The notes: generated by a model from the sequence alone, not told the origin. Numbered from the stretch's first letter, positions 1 to 7,671 are shown. The stretch is 12,549 bases of DNA from Rhodospirillaceae bacterium UBA6608 (GCA_002433335.1 DJHY01000304.1:1-12549); one strand, 5' to 3'. Translations and numbers: made by a program.

Positions 1-1289
1 AAGGTGCCCCAGGCGGAATGGACCTCGACCGAGCGTTCGATCGCGCGGTCATGCCCCCGTCGGATATCCGCATAACGCCCGCCGACATGGGCGAACACGA
101 CACAGTCCTCGTCTGACAGCTTGTCGAACAGTTCCTCGACGCTATTGGCGTCCTGCACCATGTCCGATTGATCTTCGACCAGGGCGTGGGACGAGCGATA
201 GATCGGTCGCCCTTCCTCGGAATAGAGCACGTTGCGGTCGCCGCCCAGGCAGGTATTGCCCGACCATTCGTAGCCGGGAATGACGATGAAGCGGTTGTCC
301 TGGGTAAACTCGCGCGACAGCATGTTCAGCTCGGCCCAGAATTCGGACGTGATCTGGAAATCGTTGCCTTGATGAACGGTCGCGTCCAGGAACGCCCGGT
401 CGCGGGCAAAGGCGAAATAGGATCGCGCGTTGTTGGTGCCGATGGTTTCCTGGGACTGGCCATGCAGGTCCGCCCAGAACGACACGCCCGCCCCCTGGGG
501 CACGATGCGCAACGGGTTCGAGCGGGCCGCGACGTTGCCATGCAAGTCGATCAGGTCGATCCGCAAATCGCCCTCGGCCTCGGCGCGCAGGCCGTCGATC
601 TGAACCGAGGCCTGACCGGGATAGAACGAGATTTCATCAGGCAGGTTTTCGACCGGGCGGGTCGCCACCACGCGGAAGGTATCCTCGCATTTGGTCGACG
701 GGTTGCCCCAGATATCCTCGCCCTTGAGGCCCAGGCGAAAGGTCTCGCCAACACGCTTCAGGGTCGGCAGGACGGCTTTGTACAAAGTCGGCGGGCCGGG
801 TTCGATCTCGATCGACGGCTGGCGCGGCAATTCAATGTAGTCATAGGTGGCGAAGGCATCGACCAGGACGCGGAATTGAAATTCCTTTTCCTGGAACGTC
901 TGCATCCGCACACCGGGCCCGCCGAACCGGCGGTCGCCGATGCGGATGACGATGCGGTCGCCTTCGGACAGGAAGCCGCGCACGACCTTGATATAGAGCG
1001 TCTTGTCCCAGGGGCGGAAGTTCCGCTTGATATCGTATTCCAGGTGCAGGACGGCACCGTTCGAGGCCTGGGCCGAGACGTAATTGGGGCCTTCCGGGTC
1101 GTCCATCTGCAACCGCCCCAGGTCCGAGGCGAAACGATGCACGATCTTCAGGCTGCCGGAATCGTCGATCCCGAACTTGCCCGCCGTATAGATGATGAAG
1201 AACGACTGCAGGCTGCCGGCTTCGACCGGGCCCAAGGGGGCAACGGAAACGGAACCCATTTCCTCCGGCAGATAAGTCGAAAGCGGCAT
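1..1289 (-). CDS. DUF3604 / PHP-like putative metal-dependent protein (3' end cut by window edge)
   Basis: The minus-strand frame is open from the ATG at 1289 to the window edge (429 codons plus two bases, no stop), so the C-terminus is missing. Residues about 1-268 are a beta-rich N-terminal region I cannot assign. From residue 271 comes a PHP-like core: FWADLHGQ (D274, H276), VHQGND (H306), PGYEWSG (E341), FAHVGGRYAD (H401) and EVHSAWGT (H424). Such spaced Asp/His/Glu residues are typical of the DUF3604 and PHP phosphoesterase folds, which bind metals. Substrate is unknown. An in-frame TAG lies two codons upstream, so the start cannot be earlier. AGGAA sits almost against this ATG; the alternative ATG at 1259 has GGAGGAA equally close. 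The coiled-coil gene lies 91 bp upstream on the same strand. The family call is from motif recognition, not a search. Confidence 0.72.
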   Translation of the reverse strand, partial: MPLSTYLPEEMGSVSVAPLGPVEAGSLQSFFIIYTAGKFGIDDSGSLKIVHRFASDLGRLQMDDPEGPNYVSAQASNGAVLHLEYDIKRNFRPWDKTLYIKVVRGFLSEGDRIVIRIGDRRFGGPGVRMQTFQEKEFQFRVLVDAFATYDYIELPRQPSIEIEPGPPTLYKAVLPTLKRVGETFRLGLKGEDIWGNPSTKCEDTFRVVATRPVENLPDEISFYPGQASVQIDGLRAEAEGDLRIDLIDLHGNVAARSNPLRIVPQGAGVSFWADLHGQSQETIGTNNARSYFAFARDRAFLDATVHQGNDFQITSEFWAELNMLSREFTQDNRFIVIPGYEWSGNTCLGGDRNVLYSEEGRPIYRSSHALVEDQSDMVQDANSVEELFDKLSDEDCVVFAHVGGRYADIRRGHDRAIERSVEVHSAWGT

Positions 1290-1380
1290 TTCCTAACCCC
1301 AAGCTTCACGGCCGCCGACAGATGCCGACGGCCGTTCTTTTATTCACATTCCCAGCATATAGGCAGGAGGTATCCGGTTC

Positions 1381-2058
1381 CTAGAGCTTGTCGAGCGCGC
1401 CCTTGATCCGAGAAATCGTTTCCTTCAGGCCCTGCATCATGGAATCGGCGTCTTTTTCCAACGCCGCCAGGTTTTCCTGACCGGCCTTGATCTTGGCGGT
1501 CAGCTTGTCCCGTTCCGCCACCAGCTTATCCAGCGCCGCCTGGGTATCGGCCTGTTTCTGCGCCGCTTCAGAGGCCGCTTCCAAGGCCGCCTTGGTCTCG
1601 GTGTACAAGCCGGACAGCTTGGTTTCCAGTTCCTGCACCTCGGCCCGGCGCTTGTCGATCTCCGACTGGGTCGCCGCCAGTTCTTCCTTGGCCTTGGCCA
1701 CGGCATCGGCGATGTCCGCCGACTCCTTCATGAACTTGTCCTGTTCGGCCTTCAAGGCCGCGCGTTCGCCAGCGACTTCGGCGCGCAGGGCCGTCATGTC
1801 ACCGCGCAATTTCGAAGCGTCCGATGCGAAATCGACCGCCGCGACGGCAGCCAGACCGGCAACAACGAACAGGGCCAAGGCAACGCGCTTCCACAGGGTC
1901 GCGGCGCTGTTGGCTTCCTTCGGCGCGGCCTTTGCCTCGGCTGCGGGCTTGTCGGTCGCCTTATCGGCCGGTTTCGCCGCAGGCTTATCGGCCGGCTTAT
2001 CTGCCGCCTTGGCTGCGGCCGGTTTCGCCGTCGTGTTCTTGTCGTTCTGTTCACTCAT
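1381..2058 (-). CDS. Single-pass membrane protein with AKPD-repeat tail and C-terminal coiled coil, unknown function
   Basis: This 225-residue protein is not one I recognise. Residues 1-50 are a polar Ala/Lys/Pro/Asp tail with KPAD/KPAA-type repeats, one hydrophobic helix spans about 57-76 (ALALFVVAGLAAVAAV), and residues about 82-205 are a long charged helix with heptad-like spacing, very probably a coiled coil. WKR just before the helix suggests the tail is cytoplasmic and the coiled coil periplasmic, as in envelope-spanning scaffold or tether proteins; that role is inference. The ATG at 2058 is preceded by GAGGA about nine bases upstream, a good ribosome binding site. The gene points toward the DUF3604-like gene and may be co-transcribed with it, since no convincing terminator lies in the 91-bp gap. 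Low-complexity composition makes homology-based naming risky. Confidence 0.8.
   Translation of the reverse strand: MSEQNDKNTTAKPAAAKAADKPADKPAAKPADKATDKPAAEAKAAPKEANSAATLWKRVALALFVVAGLAAVAAVDFASDASKLRGDMTALRAEVAGERAALKAEQDKFMKESADIADAVAKAKEELAATQSEIDKRRAEVQELETKLSGLYTETKAALEAASEAAQKQADTQAALDKLVAERDKLTAKIKAGQENLAALEKDADSMMQGLKETISRIKGALDKL
1960..1995 (-). repeat. Short in-frame direct repeat encoding KPAD/KPAA units
   Basis: The 12-base word CTTATCGGCCGG (plus strand) occurs at 1960-1971 and again at 1984-1995, exactly 24 bases (eight codons) apart, with a partial third copy following. The repeat keeps the reading frame of the membrane coiled-coil gene and encodes its Lys-Pro-Ala-Asp tail. 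Such in-frame repeats can change in copy number by slippage. Confidence 0.6.
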
Positions 2059-2275
2059 CGATTTCGGTCCTCGCAGTGGATGTGAAGGCCTCTCCGACCC
2101 AGCCCCAGGGCATTATAAACCAGGCCCGCCGGAGAACCAGGGCCAAGCATCCCCAGGTCTAAATTGCCGACCAGAATACCGCCCCGATCACCCGCAAGAT
2201 AACTGGCGACCTGGGCCGAACACGTTATGATATAAAGCGAATATACCAACCCAATGCCGGGACCCGCCCAAAATC
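2059..2275. promoter_or_regulatory. Divergent intergenic region with candidate promoters
   Basis: This 217-bp gap separates the minus-strand coiled-coil gene from the plus-strand MR/MLE gene and must hold promoters for both. On the minus strand a perfect TATAAT lies at 2117-2112, without a good -35 hexamer at 16-18 bp. On the plus strand TATGAT at 2226-2231, running into ATATAAA, is the best -10; a weak CTGGCG lies 17 bp upstream at 2203-2208. The first would give a leader of about 50 bases, the second about 38 bases. These are sequence matches only. Confidence 0.4.
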
Positions 2276-3361
2276 ATGAAACTTTCCCAGATCACCCTGC
2301 GCCGCCTGTCCCTTCCCTTGAAGGTTCCCTACAAGCTGTCGTTTGGCCCGGTTACGGCATTCGACACGATCCTGGTGTCCGTATCGGGCGACGGGGGCGA
2401 GCAAGGTTTCGGCGAAGCGACGATCCTCACCGGTTACACCCCGGAAACGGTCGATGGGGCCTGGGCCGAAGCGCAATCCCTGGCCGATACGCTGCGCGGC
2501 CTGGATAGCGAGAGCGCCAAGAACCACGCCCTGACCCGCCACAAAGCGGCGCCTTTCACCGTATCGGCCATGGTCACCGCCATCGAGATGGCCGAGGGCA
2601 GTTCCTTCCTGACCATCACCGAGGAAACCCGCGTGCCGTTGCTGGCGATCCTCAACGCCATGGATGACGCAGGCATCGCCGAGGAGTTGGAGCGCCACCG
2701 CCAGGCCGGATACGGCACGATCAAGGTCAAGGTCGGCTTCGATTGGGAAGCCGACGCCACGCGCCTGAAGTTCATCCAGGATCGGGTCGAACGGATGGCG
2801 GGCGCCCCCTTGAAACTGCGCATCGACGGCAACCAGGGGTACAGCCAGGCCGACGCCCTGGCGTTTACCCGGCGCCTGGCTCCGGACCATATCGAACTGT
2901 TCGAACAACCCTGCCACATGGACGACTGGGACGCGGCAAAGGCCGTGTCCGACATCTCACCCGTGGCGATGATGTTGGACGAAAGCATCTACGGCCCGGC
3001 GGAGATCGAACGGGCGGCGGAAAGCGGCGCGGCGCGGTTCGTGAAACTGAAACTGATGAAGGCGGGATCGCTCGCCAATCTGGCCGCGCAGCTGACGCAC
3101 ATCCGCGAATTGGGGATGGAGCCGGTGCTGGGCAACGGCGTCGCCGCCGACCCGGGTTGCTGGATGGAGGCCTGTATCGCCCGCACGCATATCGACAACG
3201 CGGGTGAAATGAACGGATTCCTTAAGCCGCACCAAGGACTGTTCGTCGATCCGATCGGGGTCGATGGCGGGGCCATGATCCTGACCCCGGGCGCGCCCCA
3301 GTTGATCGACGACGCGGCGCTGGACGCGCTGGCCCAAGAAACCCAACGGATCGCGGCATAA
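2276..3361 (+). CDS. Enolase-superfamily enzyme, MR/MLE (muconate-lactonizing/dipeptide epimerase-like) group
   Basis: The 361-residue protein has the full two-domain layout of the mandelate racemase/muconate lactonizing group. Residues 1-115 form the capping domain (starts MKLSQITLRR, with FGEATILTGY near 46-54). The barrel carries the general-base motif K150-V-K152, metal ligands D184 (DGNQ), E210 (FEQP) and D235 (LDES), and a second lysine K259 (KLKLMK). Paired lysines on opposite sides are typical of the MLE subgroup, which includes dipeptide epimerases, N-succinylamino-acid racemases and cycloisomerases, all abstracting a proton alpha to a carboxylate with Mg2+. The exact substrate cannot be read from sequence. 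No clear Shine-Dalgarno precedes the ATG, but the N-terminus matches the family well. The TSUP exporter starts four bases after the stop, implying an operon and a linked substrate or product. Confidence 0.88.
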   Translation: MKLSQITLRRLSLPLKVPYKLSFGPVTAFDTILVSVSGDGGEQGFGEATILTGYTPETVDGAWAEAQSLADTLRGLDSESAKNHALTRHKAAPFTVSAMVTAIEMAEGSSFLTITEETRVPLLAILNAMDDAGIAEELERHRQAGYGTIKVKVGFDWEADATRLKFIQDRVERMAGAPLKLRIDGNQGYSQADALAFTRRLAPDHIELFEQPCHMDDWDAAKAVSDISPVAMMLDESIYGPAEIERAAESGAARFVKLKLMKAGSLANLAAQLTHIRELGMEPVLGNGVAADPGCWMEACIARTHIDNAGEMNGFLKPHQGLFVDPIGVDGGAMILTPGAPQLIDDAALDALAQETQRIAA

Positions 3362-3365
3362 ACCC

Positions 3366-4142
3366 ATGGCCTTTCTGACCGATCTGCTGGGCCACCCGCC
3401 TGAATTGCTCGCGCTGATCGCCTTGGCCGTATTCGGCGGTGGCATGACCAAGGGTATTTCGGGCGTCGGCCTGCCGATCGTCACCGTCTCGATCGTCGTT
3501 ACCGCCAACCTGCTGGAACCACGCGAAGCCATCGCCCTGTTGGTCGTCCCCATCCTGATCACCAACTTGTGGCAAGTCTCCCGTGCAGGCAGCTTGTTCG
3601 CCCCTATTAAGCGCCACGCCCCCCTACTGATCCCGTTCCTGTTGTTCCTTTGGCTGGGGTCGCTGATGCTGGCGGCCTTCGACACCAAGGTTCTGTTCAT
3701 CGTCCTGGGCACCTGCGTCGCGATCTTCGCCGGAACCAGCCTGTGGAAGCCCCGGCCCGAACCGTTGAAGCCAGGAACCGAACGTTGGGCCGGGCCGGTC
3801 GCCGGCACCATGGGCGGCCTATTGGGCGGCCTGACCACCATCTGGGGCCCGCCCTTGATGATCTATCTGGTGCTGTTGAAACTGCCCAAGGACGAATGGG
3901 TCCGCACCGTCGCCTTGATCTGGACCGCCGGGGCCATTCCCCTGACCATGTTCTACTGGTCGAACGGCGTGCTCAATCCATCCAACGTCTGGCTGTCGGC
4001 GGCGGCCTGCCTGCCCGGGATGATCGGTATCCTGGTCGGTGAACAGATCCGCAAATGGATCAATGAAGAAGCCTTTCGCAAGGCGATGCTGGTATTGTTG
4101 TTTCTGGTCGGACTCAATCTGATCAGACGCGCCCTGACCTGA
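3366..4142 (+). CDS. TSUP (TauE/SafE) family membrane exporter
   Basis: The 258-residue protein is almost entirely hydrophobic, with about seven or eight membrane helices and the internal duplication typical of the TauE/SafE (TSUP) family. The first half carries GGGMTKGISGVGLPIVT (about 24-40), the second GGLLGGLTTIWGPPLMIY (about 150-167). Known family members move sulfite, sulfonates and other small organic anions out of or into the cell; the substrate here is not determined by sequence. It begins four bases after the MR/MLE gene stop and has no strong ribosome binding site of its own, which fits translational coupling. The pairing suggests it handles the substrate or by-product of the enolase-superfamily enzyme. 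Family assignment is firm, function inferred. Confidence 0.88.
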   Translation: MAFLTDLLGHPPELLALIALAVFGGGMTKGISGVGLPIVTVSIVVTANLLEPREAIALLVVPILITNLWQVSRAGSLFAPIKRHAPLLIPFLLFLWLGSLMLAAFDTKVLFIVLGTCVAIFAGTSLWKPRPEPLKPGTERWAGPVAGTMGGLLGGLTTIWGPPLMIYLVLLKLPKDEWVRTVALIWTAGAIPLTMFYWSNGVLNPSNVWLSAAACLPGMIGILVGEQIRKWINEEAFRKAMLVLLFLVGLNLIRRALT

Positions 4143-4250
4143 TCGTTCGCCTTCGCCTTTTCGATTTTGGTGGAAGTTTTGGACCCGGCGGCGCAAAACC
4201 GTCGGCGTCGGAACCGCGCCCTGAACAGGTAGAAAAAAGCGAGCGCCACC

Positions 4251-5180
4251 ATGCTTCACATTCTGTGGTCGATCCTGCCCATTTTCGTCCTGATCGTGCT
4301 GGGCAACCTGCTGCGCCGCAACGGCATTCCCTCGGTCAAGTTCTGGAACCTGAACGACAAGCTGGTTTACTGGGTGCTGTTCCCGAGTTTGCTTTTCTAC
4401 AAGACCTCGACCTCGGACCTGTCGGGAGACCTGTTGGGGCCCTTCGCGGCCTCGATCCTGACCGGGTTGGTGGCGGCGGTCGCGACCTCGTTGATCGTCG
4501 GGCGGCTATTCGGCTTCAAAGGGGCGCAAGGCACCAGCATTCTGCAGGGCGCGGCGCGCCACAATACCTTCATCGCGCTGGCCATCGCCGAACGCCTGTT
4601 CGGCCTGGAAGGCCTGGCCCTGGCTGCGGCGATGACGGCGACTTTGATCCCGCCGACCAACATTTTGGTCATCAGCCTGATGAACGTCATGCTCCGCCAT
4701 GGCGGTCCCGGCGGATTGTGGCGGCCGGTGGCCAAGGATCTGGCGCGCAATCCGTTGATCCTGTCGGTCATCTTGGGGGTCGGGGTCAACATCCTGAACA
4801 TTGGTGTCATCCCCGTGGTTCACGAAACCGCCGAGATGCTGGGCCGGGCCGCACTGCCCATCGTTCTGCTGGCGGTCGGCGCGAACATCCGCGTGCGGGA
4901 AATGCGCGCCGCCGTCGGCCCCATCGCCATCGCCACGACGGTCAAATTCCTGGTCTTTCCCTCGGCGGCCCTTGCCATGTGCTGGACCCTCGGCATCACC
5001 GGCGTGCCTGCCTACATCATCGCCATCTTCGCGGCCATGCCGACGGCATCGTCCTCGTTCACCATCGCTCGGGAAATGGGTGGTGACGCCCCCCTCGTCG
5101 CCGGCATGATTACGCTGCAGACGCTGCTCAGCTTGATCACCGTTCCGATAACACTTGTAATCGCACGCAGCCTTTTTTGA
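4251..5180 (+). CDS. AEC family transporter (auxin efflux carrier / malonate permease-like)
   Basis: This 309-residue protein has about ten membrane helices in two halves and the marks of the AEC family: an N-terminal helix ending in GNLLRRNG (18-25), LVYWVLFPSLLFY (38-50), RHNTFIALAI (103-112), LARNPLILS (164-172) and the C-terminal signature AAMPTASSSFTIAREMGGD (261-279). Family members carry small organic anions such as malonate or malate; the substrate here is unknown. The ATG at 4251 has only a weak AGCGAG-like ribosome site. It lies 108 bp after the TSUP gene on the same strand without a convincing terminator between, so it may belong to the same transcript. Confident for family, low for substrate. 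Confidence 0.88.
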   Translation: MLHILWSILPIFVLIVLGNLLRRNGIPSVKFWNLNDKLVYWVLFPSLLFYKTSTSDLSGDLLGPFAASILTGLVAAVATSLIVGRLFGFKGAQGTSILQGAARHNTFIALAIAERLFGLEGLALAAAMTATLIPPTNILVISLMNVMLRHGGPGGLWRPVAKDLARNPLILSVILGVGVNILNIGVIPVVHETAEMLGRAALPIVLLAVGANIRVREMRAAVGPIAIATTVKFLVFPSAALAMCWTLGITGVPAYIIAIFAAMPTASSSFTIAREMGGDAPLVAGMITLQTLLSLITVPITLVIARSLF

Positions 5181-5257
5181 CCGCGTAGGTACAAACGAAG
5201 ATCGCTGACCGAGCATATCCGCGCCCCTTCTCTGTATTGAGAAATCCCTGAATTACC

Positions 5258-5276
5258 CAATACTTAAGGTGTATTG
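5258..5276. repeat. Inverted repeat CAATAC-N7-GTATTG
   Basis: Two perfect six-base arms are separated by TTAAGGT. The TTAA-centred, AT-rich dyad suits a protein operator better than an RNA hairpin. No regulator can be named. Confidence 0.45.
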
Positions 5277-5325
5277 CGCATCACCGAATATGCATGTACC
5301 CATTTTTAAGACTGATCGCACAATG

Positions 5326-5365
5326 CTGAATCCTGTGGGGGGGATTCTTGGACAGGTGAATTCAG
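5326..5365 (+). repeat. Long imperfect hairpin in the chemoreceptor leader
   Basis: CTGAAT (5326-5331) pairs with ATTCAG (5360-5365) and CCTGT (5332-5336) pairs with ACAGG (5352-5356), with three unpaired bases TGA on the right arm and a 15-base loop containing seven consecutive G. A competing six-base stem GAATCC/GGATTC (5328-5333 with 5342-5347) uses the same left arm, so two alternative folds are possible. There is no T-run after it, so it is not a simple terminator. Confidence 0.5.
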
Positions 5366-5403
5366 GGGGCATACGGATGAGATTCGCATAGGCGGATATA
5401 CCC

Positions 5404-5411
5404 GCCGATAA
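5404..5411 (+). promoter_or_regulatory. Candidate sigma-28 (FliA) -10 element
   Basis: GCCGATAA matches the enterobacterial FliA -10 consensus in all eight positions and lies 112 bp upstream of a chemoreceptor start, a class of gene often read by sigma-28. The -35 window (5385-5392, CGCATAGG) matches TAAAGTTT poorly, so this may be chance. Confidence 0.3.
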
Positions 5412-5442
5412 AAATCCGAACGGCTAAGCAGTTTCAACCTAC

Positions 5443-5465
5443 GCCCACGCGGCGTTGGCGTGGGC
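5443..5465 (+). repeat. Perfect 8-bp GC-rich hairpin before the chemoreceptor gene
   Basis: GCCCACGC and GCGTGGGC flank the seven-base loop GGCGTTG, ending 57 bases before the ATG. No T-run follows, so it is more likely a leader structure affecting stability or translation than a terminator for the AEC gene. Confidence 0.5.
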
Positions 5466-5522
5466 ATTGCTTGCCGCAACCAGAAAACTAAACGACTGGA
5501 ATACGACAAGGGGCCACGCGTC

Positions 5523-7538
5523 ATGGGAGCGCTTAAAAATATCAACATTTCCGCCAAGGTCTTCGGCGGGTTCGGCATCGTCCTGGTGCTGCTGATCGCC
5601 GTCGCCGGGTTCAGTGGAAAGGGGCTGTTTTCCGCCAAGGACAATTTCCACAACTACCGAGACATCGCTCGTCAAACCAACGAAGCCGGTCGCGTACAGG
5701 CAAACCTTTTGGAGGCGCGTCTCGCTGTCTTCAACTACATGCGCCAACCGTCGGACGATTACAAAAAGGCTGCTGAAACACGCGCGAACGCCGCATTGGC
5801 GTTTTCGACCGATTTGGCAAAGATGGTGCACCGCCCCGATCTGAAGGAAATCGCGACGCAAACCAGCGCCCAGATGCAGGAATACCTGAACGGCTTCGAA
5901 GAGATCACCAAGCTTCAGGTGAAGCGCGACGATCTGGTCAAGAATTCGCTCAGCATGACCGGCCCCAAAGCGGAACGCGACCTGACCCTGGTCATGCGTA
6001 ACGCCTATGAAAGCAACGATGCCGCCGCCGCCTTCCGCGCTGGCGCGACCCTGCGTTCTCTGCTGCTGATGCGGTTGTCCGTGGCCATGTTCCTGGTCAA
6101 CAACGACAAGAAATCCTTCGAACAGGCGATGGCGGATTCCGCCGCCGTGAAGGAGACCATGAGCGAGTTGATGGACGCGTTGGAAGACAATCCCCTGCGA
6201 AAGTACGCCAGCGAAGCGAAGATGCTTCACGCCAAATACGAAATGGACTTCATGGCCGTCAACGAGACGATCAACGCCCAGAACGCGATCTTCAACGGAA
6301 CGCTTTCCGTGATCGGACCGAACGTCGCCAAGCACATGGAAGAGCTGAAGCTGGCCGTCAAGAAAGAGCAGGACACCCTTGGCCCCGCCGCAACCGCCGC
6401 GATCGACAAATCCGTGCAGGTTGCCGGTATTGTGTCGGGTGCGGCTTTGATCTTCGGCATTCTGGCGGCTTGGCTGATCGGCACCGGCCTATCCGGCCCG
6501 GTCAAAGCCATCACCGGCGCCATGGGGCGCCTTGCCGACGGCGATCTCGAAACCGACATTCCCGGCCAGGACCATGGCGATGAGATCGGCAAGATGGCCG
6601 CCGCGGTGCAGGTGTTCAAAAGCAACGTCATTGAGGTCAAGCGCCTGGAGGCCGAACAAGCCGAAGCAGAGCGCCGTGCCGCAGCGGACCGCAAGGCCGC
6701 GATGTTGAAGCTGGCCGACGACTTCGACGCCAGCGTCGGCGGCGTGGTCAACACCGTGTCATCCGCCGCGACGGAAATGCAGGCCTCGGCCGAAACGCTG
6801 ACCGGCACGGCGTCCGATGCCAATGATCGCGCCGGTGCGGTCGCCGCCGCCTCCAACCAGGCGTCGCAGAACGTTCAGAACGTCGCCTCGGCGACCGAAG
6901 AGTTGTCTAGCTCGATCAACGAGATCGGCCGTCAGGTCGTCGAGTCCAGCCGCATGGCGGGCGATGCCGAAACCCAGGCCGCGCAGACCACGCAACAGGT
7001 CCAAAGCCTGGTCGAAACGGCGGAACGGATCGGCACGGTGGTCGACATGATCACCGACATCGCCGAGCAGACCAATCTGCTTGCGTTGAACGCCACGATC
7101 GAGGCGGCCCGTGCCGGTGACGCCGGCAAGGGATTTGCCGTCGTGGCCAGCGAGGTCAAGAATCTGGCCAGCCAGACCGCCCGCGCGACCGAGGAAATCA
7201 GCTCGCAGATCGGCAGCGTGCAAAACGCGACGAAGGAAGCCGCGGCGGCCATCGAGCTGATCGCCAATACGATCCGCGACATCAATCATGTCGGCAGCAG
7301 CATTTCCGCCGCCGTCGAGGAACAACAAGCCGCGACCCAGGAAATCGCCCGTAACATCGAACAAACGTCCGAAGGCACGCGGGAGATGACTTCCAACATT
7401 CAGGGTGTCTCGGACGCCGTGGATGCCACGGGCGGGGCAGCACATGAGGTCCTCAACGCATCGAGGGAATTGTCCACCCAGGCCGAAGTTCTGAACGGTC
7501 TGGTGCGCGACTTCCTGAGCAACGTCCGCGCCGCATAA
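5523..7538 (+). CDS. Methyl-accepting chemotaxis protein with probable HBM (helical bimodular) sensor
   Basis: The 671-residue receptor has membrane helix 1 at about 13-32, a long all-helical periplasmic sensor (about 35-295), helix 2 at about 299-321, a HAMP domain (about 322-375, with [10 protein letters not shown] and [13 protein letters not shown]) and a cytoplasmic signalling domain (about 400-665). The hairpin tip that contacts CheA and CheW is [18 protein letters not shown] (515-532). A sensor of about 260 residues with two similar helical modules ([12 protein letters not shown] near 62-73 and [12 protein letters not shown] near 180-191) fits the HBM class, whose studied members bind organic acids. 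There is no C-terminal NWETF-type tether. I chose ATG 5523 (AAGGGG nine bases upstream) over an in-frame GTG at 5460, which lies inside a hairpin. The nearby AEC carrier makes a small organic-anion ligand a reasonable guess. Confidence 0.93.
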   Translation: MGALKNINISAKVFGGFGIVLVLLIAVAGFSGKGLFSAKDNFHNYRDIARQTNEAGRVQANLLEARLAVFNYMRQPSDDYKKAAETRANAALAFSTDLAKMVHRPDLKEIATQTSAQMQEYLNGFEEITKLQVKRDDLVKNSLSMTGPKAERDLTLVMRNAYESNDAAAAFRAGATLRSLLLMRLSVAMFLVNNDKKSFEQAMADSAAVKETMSELMDALEDNPLRKYASEAKMLHAKYEMDFMAVNETINAQNAIFNGTLSVIGPNVAKHMEELKLAVKKEQDTLGPAATAAIDKSVQVAGIVSGAALIFGILAAWLIGTGLSGPVKAITGAMGRLADGDLETDIPGQDHGDEIGKMAAAVQVFKSNVIEVKRLEAEQAEAERRAAADRKAAMLKLADDFDASVGGVVNTVSSAATEMQASAETLTGTASDANDRAGAVAAASNQASQNVQNVASATEELSSSINEIGRQVVESSRMAGDAETQAAQTTQQVQSLVETAERIGTVVDMITDIAEQTNLLALNATIEAARAGDAGKGFAVVASEVKNLASQTARATEEISSQIGSVQNATKEAAAAIELIANTIRDINHVGSSISAAVEEQQAATQEIARNIEQTSEGTREMTSNIQGVSDAVDATGGAAHEVLNASRELSTQAEVLNGLVRDFLSNVRAA

Positions 7539-7546
7539 CGCTTTCC

Positions 7547-7577
7547 GGCTCCCCGCGCAACGCCGGGCGGGGAGACC
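7547..7577 (+). terminator. GC-rich hairpin after the chemoreceptor gene
   Basis: CTCCCCGC (7549-7556) and GCGGGGAG (7567-7574) form a perfect eight-base stem with a ten-base loop, extendable by GG/CC across a bulged A. It begins nine bases after the stop and is followed only by TTCTCCC, so the T-run is weak. A terminator is the likeliest reading. Confidence 0.5.
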
Positions 7578-7671
7578 TTCTCCCAGACACGATCGCCTAT
7601 CGAACTTGAGACCGCCTTGTTCCTGGTCTAAGTCTCGGCATTGTCTAATGTTGGGGAACTAGGGGAACGCC

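Larger units (their letters stand above)
5181..5522 (+). promoter_or_regulatory. 342-bp non-coding leader of the chemoreceptor gene, rich in inverted repeats
   Basis: No convincing gene lies between the AEC stop and the chemoreceptor ATG. The first half is more AT-rich than its surroundings. Inverted repeats present are: CAATAC/GTATTG (5258-5276); CTGAATCCTGT pairing with ACAGG and ATTCAG (5326-5365, three-base bulge); GGCGG/CCGCC with a six-base loop (5391-5406); and GCCCACGC/GCGTGGGC (5443-5465). I could not match the region to a known riboswitch class. It probably holds the chemoreceptor promoter and may form a structured 5' leader. Confidence 0.55.

Noticed and set aside
1309..1345. GGCCG/CGGCC hairpin followed by TTCTTTT between the two left-hand genes
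   Set aside because: The T-rich side is on the plus strand, where no gene ends; on the coding minus strand it has no T-run.
168..1406. Long plus-strand open frame (412 codons) antisense to the DUF3604-like gene
   Set aside because: The minus-strand frame carries coherent family motifs (DLH, PGYEWS, AHVGG); the plus frame has no recognisable motif and is a typical GC-rich shadow.
2055..2249. 64-codon minus-strand frame in the divergent gap, overlapping the coiled-coil gene start as ATGA
   Set aside because: It needs a TTG start without a ribosome site, has no recognisable composition and contains the best promoter-like TATAAT; the overlap is probably chance.
2254..2508. 84-codon plus-strand frame starting just before the MR/MLE gene
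   Set aside because: It mostly overlaps the real gene in another frame and has no ribosome site.
4185..4205. CCGGCG/CGTCGG hairpin between the TSUP and AEC genes as a terminator
   Set aside because: Only six pairs including a G-T, with no T-run after it; common by chance at this GC content.
5460..5522. 21-codon N-terminal extension of the chemoreceptor from GTG 5460
   Set aside because: The GTG lies inside the right arm of a hairpin and the extension is polar and unlike receptor N-termini; ATG 5523 has a better ribosome site and directly precedes the first membrane helix.
5391..5522. Possible cyclic-di-GMP (GEMM) or other known riboswitch before the chemoreceptor
   Set aside because: Stems are present but I could not find the conserved loop words of any class I know.
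5439..6335. 298-codon minus-strand frame across the chemoreceptor sensor
   Set aside because: His/Gly/Arg-rich shadow of a well-supported gene on the other strand.
7606..7634. TTGAGA with a -10 17 bp downstream as the symporter promoter
   Set aside because: The -10 hexamer would be TAAGTC, too far from TATAAT to support a call.
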